From positions 17,683 through 81,682 of the forward strand of contig ONGA01000006.1 of NCBI GenBank assembly GCA_900317285.1: DNA of 64,000 nucleotides, read 5' to 3'. The position numbers and the translations under genes were made by a program. Below the pieces are notes generated by a model that did not search any database, was not told the DNA's origin, and saw only the letters and a program-made list of their open reading frames with translations. Positions 40,188-49,100 of the stretch are shown piece after piece (position 1 is the first letter of the stretch; each line of letters begins with the position of its first letter). The DNA is from an uncultured Bacteroidales bacterium. GTDB taxonomy: Bacteria > Bacteroidota > Bacteroidia > Bacteroidales > P3.

Positions 40188-41108
40188 ATGTATAATATAG
40201 AGTTGCAAACACGGGTCGAGGTGCCGACAATGCCTTTTAGTCTGGATTATGCTTCCGGCATCATCAGTTTGGGCTCCTGCTTCTCGGATGAGATAGGAAA
40301 CCGGCTAAAGGATAGTGGCTTCCATGTAGAATTGAACCCCTTTGGCACACTCTATAATCCGGCATCCATAGCTTCTGCGTTGCGGCGTATGATTTATCAG
40401 CGTGAGATAGGTATGGATGACTTGGTTGAGCATGAGAGGTTGTGGCATTCATGGCATCACCACGGTTCATTCTCGCGAGCCACGGCGGAAGAGTGCCTCG
40501 AGGCTTGCAACAGCCGCCTCCATCAGGCGTATGAGGCATTGAAGCATGCCAACCTGCTGATGATAACCTTCGGCTCGGCATGGGTTTATGAGTATGAAGG
40601 TGCAGTGGTGGCGAACTGCCATAAGTTGCCACAGCGGAACTTCGTCCGCCGTTGCCTGTCGGTGGATGATATCGTCACCCTTTGGCAGCCGCTGCTGGAG
40701 GAACTCCATGCCTGCTATCCTACTTTACATACGGTCTTTTCGGTCTCACCTATTCGTCATATTGGCGACGGGCTCCATGGCAACCAGCTCAGCAAGGCAA
40801 CGCTGCTGCTGGCGATAGAGGAGCTGGTGGACAAAGACCTGCCGCCGATGCCGAGAAAGAAAAAGGGGAGCAGGACACCTGAACCCGACAAGGCACAGAC
40901 CCTCTACTTCCCTGCCTATGAGATAGTCCTTGACGAGTTGCGCGACTACCGCTTCTATGACCCGGATATGATACATCCATCAACGTTGGCTGTCGAAGTG
41001 GTCTGGGACCGTTTCCAGCATGTCACCATGTCCCCGGCTGTTCGCGACCAGGCACACTACAATAGAAAACAAATGAAATATCAACAACATATACCATTGC
41101 ACAAATGA
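40188..41108 (+). CDS. GSCFA family protein
   Basis: The 306-residue protein has the family name motif as SLGSCFSDEIG near residue 29, followed by NPFGTLYNPASI near 50 and ITFGSAWVYE near 125. A late VSPIRHIGDGLHGNQLSK supplies His residues, consistent with an SGNH/GDSL-like hydrolase or acyltransferase fold. Function is not established. The start is 7 nt after the dnaE stop and the end overlaps ddl by ATGA. Confidence 0.9.
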   Translation: MYNIELQTRVEVPTMPFSLDYASGIISLGSCFSDEIGNRLKDSGFHVELNPFGTLYNPASIASALRRMIYQREIGMDDLVEHERLWHSWHHHGSFSRATAEECLEACNSRLHQAYEALKHANLLMITFGSAWVYEYEGAVVANCHKLPQRNFVRRCLSVDDIVTLWQPLLEELHACYPTLHTVFSVSPIRHIGDGLHGNQLSKATLLLAIEELVDKDLPPMPRKKKGSRTPEPDKAQTLYFPAYEIVLDELRDYRFYDPDMIHPSTLAVEVVWDRFQHVTMSPAVRDQAHYNRKQMKYQQHIPLHK

Positions 41109-42088
41109 AAAAGAATATAGCACTTGTTATGGGTGGTTTCAGTGGCGAGCATGATATCTCGATTGCCAGTGGAAACCAGGTGTATGGTCAGTTGGACCAC
41201 ACCAAATATAATGTATACAAAATCGTCATTGAGCGTGAGGGTTGGTTCTGGATGGACGGAGACGAGCGACGCCCGATGGACCGCAACGACTTCACCCTTG
41301 AAGACAATGGGCAGGTTGTCCGTTTCGACCTTGCCTTCATTATTGTGCATGGCAATCCGGGCGAGAACGGCATCCTCCAGGCCTATTTCGATATTCTGGG
41401 CATCAAATACACCACTTGTGGATATTACACGTCGGCACTCACTTTCCATAAAGGACATTGTAATCCCGTGGTGAAGAACTATGGTGTCGTCAATATCGCC
41501 GAGTCGGAGTTGCTCTACACCATGGCTGACCTTCCCAAAACCGACCGCCTCCAGCTGCCGGTATTTGTCAAGCCTGCCGCTGGCGGCAGCAGTGTTGCCA
41601 CCACCAAGGTCAAGAAGCGCGAAGACCTTGCCGAAGCCGTGAAACTGGCTTTTACCGAGGATCATGAAGTGCTTGTTGAGGAATGCATTGTGGGACGTGA
41701 ACTTGACTGCGGTGTTTTCCGCAAGGCCGACGGTGAAAAACTGGTTTTCCCCATCACCGAAATCATTCCCAAGGGTGGGCATGAGTTCTTTGACTATGAG
41801 GCGAAATATCAGGGATTCAGCAACGAGGTGACCCCCGCCGAAATTGATGAGCGCATCTCGAAACATGTCCAGGAGGTCTCTTCCCAGCTCTATGACCTGC
41901 TTGGATGCAAGGGTATTGTGCGTTTCGACTACATCCATGAAACTGCCACCGACAAACTCTACTACCTTGAGGTGAACACCATCCCCGGCCAGAGCGCCGA
42001 GAGTATTGTCCCGAAGCAGGCAAAAGCCATGGGTATTAGTCCTGCCGAGCTTTATGAGATGAGTATCCAGGCTGCGCTGAGAAGTTAA
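41105..42088 (+). CDS. ddl: D-alanine--D-alanine ligase
   Basis: The 327-residue ATP-grasp enzyme joins two D-alanines for peptidoglycan. It shows ALVMGGFSGEHDISI at the start, VHGNPGENGILQAYFD near residue 80, VFVKPAAGGSSVATTKV near 153 (ATP-grasp lid), LVEECIVGREL near 194 and the metal site YYLEVNTIPGQSAES near 290. Length and motifs are normal. Confidence 0.96.
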   Translation: MKKNIALVMGGFSGEHDISIASGNQVYGQLDHTKYNVYKIVIEREGWFWMDGDERRPMDRNDFTLEDNGQVVRFDLAFIIVHGNPGENGILQAYFDILGIKYTTCGYYTSALTFHKGHCNPVVKNYGVVNIAESELLYTMADLPKTDRLQLPVFVKPAAGGSSVATTKVKKREDLAEAVKLAFTEDHEVLVEECIVGRELDCGVFRKADGEKLVFPITEIIPKGGHEFFDYEAKYQGFSNEVTPAEIDERISKHVQEVSSQLYDLLGCKGIVRFDYIHETATDKLYYLEVNTIPGQSAESIVPKQAKAMGISPAELYEMSIQAALRS

Positions 42089-42093
42089 GAGTT

Positions 42094-42906
42094 ATGAGTT
42101 GGCTTGACGACATACTATGCGAGGCCCCCAAAGAGGTGCGCGACGGTATTCCGTCGTTCCTTGGTGAGCAGCCTACCCCGTCGGAGGGTTTCGACTATGC
42201 AAGGCATTATACCGAGGATGCCGAGCAATTTGATTATTTTGGAGAAAAGAGCGACCGCCTCACGGTTACCCACCTGCGTCTGTTGCGCTCGTCGGCCATG
42301 AGGATGGTGCCGAAAGATACCGCTTTGCTGCTGGATGTGGGCTGCGGGAGTGCTTTTGTCGCCGGTCATTTCTGTCCTCGTGGTGTCAAGGTGGTCTCGA
42401 TGGACATTGCCCAAGCCAATGCCCGCAAGGCACTCGACAAGTATCTGTATGACAACCATGCCGCCGTGGTGGCAGATGCCTACCACCTGCCCTTTGCCGA
42501 CCATGTTTTCGATTGCATCATCGCATCCGAAATCATCGAGCATACAGTTGACCCCAAGGGCTTTGTTGACTCGCTGCTCGCGAAACTCAAGCCCGGCGGC
42601 ATCCTTATTGTCTCCACTCCCTACAAGGAGAGGATAGCCTATTCGCTCTGCATACATTGCAATTGCAAAACGCCCCACAATGCACATCTGCACTCTTTCG
42701 ACAAGGAGAAGATGCAGCGCATGGTGTCGGCGCTTCCCGCCGACATCGTCAAGATGCGTCTTGTGGGCAACAAACTGCTGCTGCGCACCCATTTGGTAGT
42801 GCTGGTAGCCAAGCTCGGCTTCTGGGTTTGGAGGTTTGTCGACGGGCTGCTCAACAGGATATTGCCCAAGGCGGAACATTTCATTATTGTGATGAAGAAG
42901 AGATAG
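42094..42906 (+). CDS. Class I SAM-dependent methyltransferase
   Basis: The 270-residue protein has the SAM-binding glycine loop LLLDVGCGSAFVAGHF near residue 79, an acidic partner in VVSMDIAQANA near 103, and FDCIIASEIIEH near 146. After the Rossmann core comes CIHCNCKTPHNAHLHSFDKE, a Cys/His-rich insertion seen in a subset of these enzymes that might bind metal. A hydrophobic segment follows (LVVLVAKLGFWVWRF), suggesting membrane association. Substrate unknown; neighbours point to the cell envelope. Confidence 0.85.
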   Translation: MSWLDDILCEAPKEVRDGIPSFLGEQPTPSEGFDYARHYTEDAEQFDYFGEKSDRLTVTHLRLLRSSAMRMVPKDTALLLDVGCGSAFVAGHFCPRGVKVVSMDIAQANARKALDKYLYDNHAAVVADAYHLPFADHVFDCIIASEIIEHTVDPKGFVDSLLAKLKPGGILIVSTPYKERIAYSLCIHCNCKTPHNAHLHSFDKEKMQRMVSALPADIVKMRLVGNKLLLRTHLVVLVAKLGFWVWRFVDGLLNRILPKAEHFIIVMKKR

Positions 42907-42916
42907 ATGGGAAACG

Positions 42917-42947
42917 AAAAAGGAACTCATACGGAGTTCCTTTTTTT
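42917..42947. terminator. Intrinsic terminator after the methyltransferase
   Basis: A 7-bp stem GGAACTC/GAGTTCC with loop ATACG, flanked by A5 and T7, so it works on both strands: for the dnaE-methyltransferase run and for tRNA-Cys. Confidence 0.88.
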
Positions 42948-42952
42948 GTTTG

Positions 42953-43023
42953 AGGTCGCTTCCGGATTTGAACCGGAGTAGCAGGTTTTGCAGACCTGTG
43001 CCTAGCCCCTCGGCCAAACGACC
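42953..43023 (-). tRNA. tRNA-Cys (anticodon GCA)
   Basis: On the minus strand GGTCGTT pairs with AGCGACC apart from a wobble. The anticodon stem CAGGT/ACCTG holds CTGCAAA, giving anticodon GCA. The T-arm GGTTCAAATCC is normal. The gene is 71 nt and the CCA end is not encoded. Confidence 0.93.
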
Positions 43024-43125
43024 TTATTGTCATTTTTCGAGTTGCAAAAGTACAAACAATTTCCGAACTGGCAAAATAATTTTGCAATATTTTCTTTAAT
43101 TCGGTGATTTTTAGAATTATTTTTG

Positions 43126-43133
43126 TATTTTTG
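43126..43133 (+). promoter_or_regulatory. -7 box of the histidine kinase gene
   Basis: TATTTTTG ends 4 nt before the GTG start at 43138, which predicts a leaderless transcript. Confidence 0.5.
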
Positions 43134-43137
43134 CAGC

Positions 43138-45102
43138 GTGAAACCGATTATAAAACACTGTCTTTTTGCAGCCGTTTTGCTGCTTTTCGGGTGTCATGGA
43201 CACCCCTCTGTCGACCCGCTGAAACGTTCGCATGTCGACGGATTGAACAAGGAAGCATTCCTTAATCGCTACAAGGATCCGGATACTTGCATCTTCCTGT
43301 CGGAACGGGCGTTGGACTATGTCCGTGATTCGTTGCCGGAATATGTCGACGGCGCGATGCGTGCGATGAACAACATGGCGTTCGCCTATTTCCTGGTGTC
43401 GGACCATGAGAATGCCAATCAGATGTTGGACCGTGTGGAGCAGATGGCGCAGGGGGAAATGCAGAATGCGAAAGGTGGAACTGTGGAGAATGGAGAGATT
43501 GAGATGGTTATCAGTCGCCTGCTGCGTGCACGTCTGCTGCAGCGCAACTGCCAGATTGCCGACTCTTACCGTCTGCTGTACGACATCGGACGGTCGGGTA
43601 TACTGGAGGAGAATCGCGACAACCTGCTGTACAGCTATGCCCAGACGGAGTATTACATCACGCTGCTGACACTTAATTTCCACTACCGTAACGGCAAGGA
43701 AGCCGATGTGATGACGCTTGTTGACGAGATTGAGCGACAGCGCGGTGCGCTGAAGGTGGACTATGCGCAGGACATGGCGTTGAACTATGCCCTTGCCTAC
43801 GGCCTGCAGTCGGCCGGAGAGAGCCGTCGGGCGCTGGACTATTGCGACCGCACCTACGATATCATGGACCGGAGCGCTTCGGCGTTCAGCCTCTATAACT
43901 ATGCCAATACGCTGCAGATGACCGCTGCTGCGCTGAAGAGCCTCCCCGGAGAGGTGCCTCCTGACAGTATTTTGGCTCTGTACGACCGTGCGCGGCGCTG
44001 CTTTTTCGAGTATGGCGACCCCTACCAGATGCTCGGCGGTGTCATCTCGACGGCGCGCTACGCCCTGCTTATTGACGACACGGCTTTTGCCTACAATGTC
44101 CTCGACGAGTGGCGCTCCATGCGTGGCACGTGGAAGCCTTTTGCGGCACCCAAGATGGAGATGGGCTACTTCGACGTCCTTATCCGCAGCGGTCTTGCCA
44201 ACAGTCCCGACGAGAATCGCCGCTGGTATGAGCACCGCAGCGAGTTGCAGGACTACATCTCGCAGAATGAGAAAGAGGATTTTGCTTTGCAGAACACCCT
44301 AGAGACCAGTCTCCGGCGCAGCCGCCTGTTTTCGCGCTTCTCGCTGGTGCTGGGCGGCTTGTTGCTGGTGCTGCTGACGCTGACGGTCCTTCTGTGGCGT
44401 GCCACGTGGCGTCTGCGTCGCGAGAAACGGCAGCTGCAGGAAGCCAAGCGCCGCGATGTGGAGCGGATAGCCAATGTGGAGACCTGCCTCAGCGTGATGC
44501 GCCACGATGTGAGCCCGTTCATAGGTTATCTGCGCAACCCCAACCTTGGGGAGGAGCTGCGGTCGGAGGTGCTGGAGCAACTGCTCCGTACTTTCGACAA
44601 CATCAAGAGCTGGACGTCGCTGTCGATTCCCAGCGGTCTGGTGTTTACGCCGTCGGTGTGCAGTGTGCAGGAGGTGCTTGAGGAGGTGAGCCGCCAGACG
44701 GTGAGTCCCGCCGAGGGTGTCGGGCTGCGGTTCGTGCCGACGGAGGCACAGCTGTGGGGCGACCGGCTGCTGGTGACGATACTGTTGCGCAATTTGGTGA
44801 ACAATGCCCTGCAGCACACGCGCAAGGGTAGGGTGGAGGTGTCGGCCGAAGGTGCCGACGGATGGGTGCACCTGAAGGTGTCGGACACCGGGGATGGCAT
44901 GACTGCCGAGCAGCAGGAGAACCTCTTCAGCGCCGCACGTCCGCAGGGCGACCACGGGTTTGGACTGATTCTCTGCCGCTACATCGTCAAGAAGCACGAC
45001 GACAACACGCGCCGCGGGTGCAAGATATGGGTGGAGAGCGCTGTCGGACAAGGCACCACGATGCATGTGCTGCTGGCAGGGAGTGAAATAATAAAGGATT
45101 AG
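43138..45102 (+). CDS. Histidine kinase with a lipoprotein-like N-terminus and helical sensor region
   Basis: The 654-residue protein starts at GTG 43138 (VKPIIKHCLFAAVLLLFGC), a signal with a lipobox-like LLFGC. Residues 30-385 are all-helical, TPR-like, and outside the inner membrane; a membrane helix lies near 400-425. The kinase part follows: phosphoacceptor candidate H456 in VMRHDVSPFIGYL, N-box LRNLVNNALQHT near 560, VSDTGDGMT near 585 and GFGLILCRYIVKKH near 613. The H-box is unusual, with H-D rather than H-E. Low-complexity sequence at 43455-43500 encodes a stretch near residue 115. It is followed after 14 nt by its regulator. Confidence 0.87.
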   Translation: MKPIIKHCLFAAVLLLFGCHGHPSVDPLKRSHVDGLNKEAFLNRYKDPDTCIFLSERALDYVRDSLPEYVDGAMRAMNNMAFAYFLVSDHENANQMLDRVEQMAQGEMQNAKGGTVENGEIEMVISRLLRARLLQRNCQIADSYRLLYDIGRSGILEENRDNLLYSYAQTEYYITLLTLNFHYRNGKEADVMTLVDEIERQRGALKVDYAQDMALNYALAYGLQSAGESRRALDYCDRTYDIMDRSASAFSLYNYANTLQMTAAALKSLPGEVPPDSILALYDRARRCFFEYGDPYQMLGGVISTARYALLIDDTAFAYNVLDEWRSMRGTWKPFAAPKMEMGYFDVLIRSGLANSPDENRRWYEHRSELQDYISQNEKEDFALQNTLETSLRRSRLFSRFSLVLGGLLLVLLTLTVLLWRATWRLRREKRQLQEAKRRDVERIANVETCLSVMRHDVSPFIGYLRNPNLGEELRSEVLEQLLRTFDNIKSWTSLSIPSGLVFTPSVCSVQEVLEEVSRQTVSPAEGVGLRFVPTEAQLWGDRLLVTILLRNLVNNALQHTRKGRVEVSAEGADGWVHLKVSDTGDGMTAEQQENLFSAARPQGDHGFGLILCRYIVKKHDDNTRRGCKIWVESAVGQGTTMHVLLAGSEIIKD

Positions 45103-45116
45103 ATGACGAGAATGAT

Positions 45117-45920
45117 ATGAATAGGATACGTGTAATGATGGTTGACGACGAGCCTCTGATTCGCAAGGCCGTCAAGTTTGAGATGAACGAGCGGGGCGCC
45201 GAGATAGAGCGCCATGTCTCCGACGACGGGGCCACCGAGATGCGCCGTGTGGAAATGGTGGACACTTTCGCCTCGGGTCCCAGCCTGCTGGCGTCGTTGG
45301 AGACGCTGGAGGCACCGGACTACCTGCTGGTGGACATGGAGTTCCAGGGTGAGCCGACGGGAGGGCTGATGATTACGCGCCGCGTCCATGAGCGCTACCC
45401 TTCGGTGAAGATCATTATTTTTTCCGGCCGTTTCGACAATCCTCTTCCTTCCGAGGAGCGCCGTCCGCAGCGTATCAACGAGATAGGTCGCGTGGTGATG
45501 GAGGCTTTGCGGCTGGGGGCCAGTGCTTTTGTGAGCAAGAACGCCGCCGGGGGATTCTCTATCGAGAATATTATCCGGGCCATTGCCTGCCTGGAGCGCG
45601 GCGAACATTTCTTCTTCAACTATCCGGTGATGCTGACGATGAAGGAGGCTGCGGAACGCTATTTCAGCCTGACGGGCGCCAACAGCCTGGGCGTGGAACT
45701 CAGCGAGACGGAGCGCAGCCTGCTGCTGCTTGAGGCGGCGGGATGCACGGCGTCGGAGATTTCGAACCGTCTGGGCGAGGGCGAGAAGGCTATACAGGAG
45801 CGGCAGAAAGACCTCTCGCGGCGGCTCGACATTGTGAACAAGTCGGCGTCGCGGGTGGCGAAAGCAATTTCGCTGGGACTGATAAGCCCGGCGGATGTCG
45901 ATTTCCTGCCCCGAGGGTAG
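45117..45920 (+). CDS. Response regulator with enlarged receiver domain and degenerate HTH
   Basis: The 267-residue protein begins with a receiver domain (MMVDDEPLIRKAV, D10/D11). The phosphorylation site is D73 in YLLVDMEF, about 20 residues later than usual, because of an insertion (ERGAEIERHVSDDGATEM) after helix 1. A second insertion (DNPLPSEERRPQRINEI) follows the beta-4 strand (IIIFSGRF); K145 in AFVSKN is the conserved lysine. The C-terminal part (LSETERSLLLLEAAGCTASE) resembles a LuxR/GerE helix-turn-helix but is divergent. It pairs with the kinase upstream; targets are unknown. Confidence 0.85.
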   Translation: MNRIRVMMVDDEPLIRKAVKFEMNERGAEIERHVSDDGATEMRRVEMVDTFASGPSLLASLETLEAPDYLLVDMEFQGEPTGGLMITRRVHERYPSVKIIIFSGRFDNPLPSEERRPQRINEIGRVVMEALRLGASAFVSKNAAGGFSIENIIRAIACLERGEHFFFNYPVMLTMKEAAERYFSLTGANSLGVELSETERSLLLLEAAGCTASEISNRLGEGEKAIQERQKDLSRRLDIVNKSASRVAKAISLGLISPADVDFLPRG

Positions 45921-45926
45921 AAATTT

Positions 45927-46040
45927 GTCCTATGTAGGAGAAAAACCGCCTCCTATGGTTGTACTACCATTCTACTATACTTCTCCTTGGGTTCTCCTAT
46001 GATGCGTATATGATGCGTATATGATGCGTCTATGTCGGGA
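45927..46040. repeat. Dispersed intergenic element, shorter relative in reverse orientation
   Basis: The reverse complement contains three copies of the ATATACGCATC-type unit followed by ATAGGAGAA, which matches copy A at about 6082-6113, and a GTAGTACAACCATAGGA block shared with both full copies. The 58-nt core is absent. It lies between the response regulator and the protease gene. Confidence 0.75.
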
Positions 46041-46058
46041 TGCGGGAGGGAAAAAAAT

Positions 46059-46089
46059 TTTGTTTTTTCAAGCGGAAGGTGTATATTTG
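46059..46089 (+). promoter_or_regulatory. Promoter of the C10 protease gene
   Basis: TTTG (46059-46062), a 19-nt spacer and TATATTTG (46082-46089): exact consensus, with an 85-nt leader before the ATG. Confidence 0.82.
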
Positions 46090-46174
46090 CAGTATGCAAT
46101 ACATGTGAGGGTATTGTGTAAGTTGCTGTATTGCAGATGATTGAGTTGTTTAATAAATTCAAAAATTTGTAATA

Positions 46175-49100
46175 ATGAAGAAAGTGCTGTTTCTTTTGGC
46201 GTTTGTGCTGCTGCTGGGCAGTATGGCCGAGGCCCGTCCGGTGGATGCCGCGACGGCGCGGCGAGTGGCCGACACTTATATGCGGGCGATGGGTATGCAG
46301 AAACCTGCACAGCTGGCGGATGTAACGGCAGAGACTCCTTTCACGGAGTTTTATGTCTTTGCTGCTCCCGAGGGCGGTTTTGTCCTGGTGAGCGGTGACG
46401 ACTGTGCTGTTCCGGTGCTGGGCTGGTCGCTGACGAGCCGTTTCGACGCCAAGGGAATGCCCGAGCATGTGCGCGTCTGGCTCGAAGGCTATGAGCAGGA
46501 AATACGTTTCCAGAAACGGAAAGAGGCGCAGGCCGGGAACCAGCTGATGGAGAGGAGTTTCGAGGTGGCAGAGCAGTGGCGCCGGCTGATGAGTGGCGAG
46601 ATGCCGCTGACGACGATTAGCACGTCGGTGAGTCCTCTGCTGAGCACTACTTGGGACCAGTATCCCATTTACAACAATCTCTGCCCCTATAGCGAGGAGG
46701 AAGAGTATACGGGTAACCATCGCGTGGTGACCGGCTGTGTCGCCACAGCCACGGCGCAGGTGATGAAGTACTGGAACTATCCGACCACGGGCTACGGCAG
46801 CCACAGCTATTATCATGAGAACGTTAATGTGGAATTTGGCATGCAGTCGGCTGACTTTGGCGCCACCACATACCAGTGGGACTCGATGCCCACCGCGCTG
46901 ACTTCCGCCAGCAGCGAAGGCGAGATTAACGCTGTCGCCACGCTGATGTATCATCTGGGCGTGGCCGACGAGATGGACTACGACCTTGCTGTCAATGGCG
47001 GCAGTGGAGCTACTAACTACAACATTTTCGGTGACGTCAGCAGACATGCCTCCTCGCAGACCTCGCTGATGAAGTATTTCAAGTACAGACCCGACATGGT
47101 GGCATACGGGCGTGACGACTACGACGACGAGGAGTATACGGCATATCTCCGTGCAGAGCTTGACCAGAGCCGCCCCATTCTCTATTCGGGTTCGGGCTCC
47201 GGCGGCCACAGCTTTGTGCTCGACGGCTATAACACGCAGAACCAGTTCAATATCAACTGGGGCTGGAGCGGCTCCTACGACGGCTACTTCACCATGGGGG
47301 CACTGACTCCCGGCGGTGGCGGCGCAGGCAGCAGCAGCGACCACCAATACAGCTATTTCAATGTTGCGCTTGTGGGTATCCGTCCCAATGCCGACTGGAC
47401 CACCGCCGATAGCGCCACCACGGTGAATGTGTCGTGGACCGGGGATGGCGACCACTGGGTGGACGGTACGGGCACTTATAATTTCGGCGACACCGTGAAT
47501 GTGGAGGCTTTGGCCGACTATGGCTACCGTTTCGCCGGATGGTCGGACGGCAGCCGCACGAACCCTCGCCAGATGATTGCCACGGGCGGCACCTACTCTT
47601 TCACTGCAAACTTCGTGCCAATGCAGGGCGACACTGTGGGCTATTGCGGCAAGAATTGCCGCTATGCATCACGGTATAATGTCAGTAGCGATCAAAACCG
47701 TTGGGGCATCCGTCTCTTCCCCTCCGACCTTCCCGCAGACCGAGACTTGACGGCAGCCCAGCTCTATGTGTTTGAGCCCGGCACCTATACGCTTACTGTC
47801 TATACGGGTACCGACTCGCCCACCACCCTTGCCTCCTCGTCGGCGAGCACCTATATCGGCGAAGAGGATGTGCGGCAGTGGCACACGTTTGAGTTGATCA
47901 CTCCCGTGGAGCTCGACACCACGCAGACCGTATGGATTACCTTCACCTGCCCCGATGCCGACTATCCCGCCACAGCAACGACATGGAGCGGCAGATACGA
48001 TGGATTCGGATTTGGAGACGATATGACGTTCTATGGCAACCGCGTCTCGTTCATGATTCGCGGCATCCTTGCCGAGCATAACGAAATGCCTGTCGACGGC
48101 AACTGCATCGTCAGGATGTTCCCCTACGAGCAGGATTTTGACGACGTGCCCACCTGCTGGGTGGTCAACGATCTCAACGACGACGATACTCACTGGAGCT
48201 GGAACACGAGCAGTGGCATCGGTTATGACGGAAGCGGGTGCATTTTCATGAACACGCAAAATGGCGCCAACGACCTGATCCGCACTCCTGTCATCGTCAC
48301 TCCCGGCAACTACACCGTTTCGTGGAAAGCCAAGTCTTTCTGGGGCGAGGACTATCCCGAGTCCTATCTGGTGGTGAAAGTGGATGCGGGAGGCAATGTC
48401 GACAGCCTGTTTTTCGAGGCAATCGGCTCGGATGATTTCGTCGACCGTGTTGCCAGCTTCTCTGTGTCGGAGGGTGATACGGTGCGCATCGGATTCTGGG
48501 CGTTTACAGAATCCGGCAGCTACCTGCTTATCGACAATGTGGTCATCGCCCAGAGCGGCGAAACACCCCCTGCGACCTACACTCTGACTGTTGAGAGCGC
48601 CGACCCGACGATGGGCACCGTCAGCGGCAGCGGCACCTTCCTCCCCGGCGCCACGGCGATGCTTACCGCCACCCCCTATGGCGGCTTCCGTTTCCTGCAT
48701 TGGCAGGACGGCAACAACGACAACCCCCGCATGGTCACGGTTGACGGCGATACGACCTACACCGCCTACTTCGAGTTGATTCCCGTGGGCGATACCGTCT
48801 ACTATGGCGGCCCCGAAGAGTACTTGAACAGTATGTCCGTCGACCACGGCAGCAGAAGTTTCTACTGGGGCATGATGATTCCTGCCAGTGCACTCACAGG
48901 ACGCAATTACGTCAACAGCGTCATGTTCTACAACCACTCGAACATCACTTATACCTTATATATATACCAAGGTGGCAGCGAGGCTCCCGAGACGCTCGTC
49001 CATTTCCAACCCTACACTCCGGCAAACGACGATTTCGGCTGGAAGAGTGTCCAGATGGACGCTGTGGTGCCCATCGACCAGACGCAGAACCTATGGGTGA

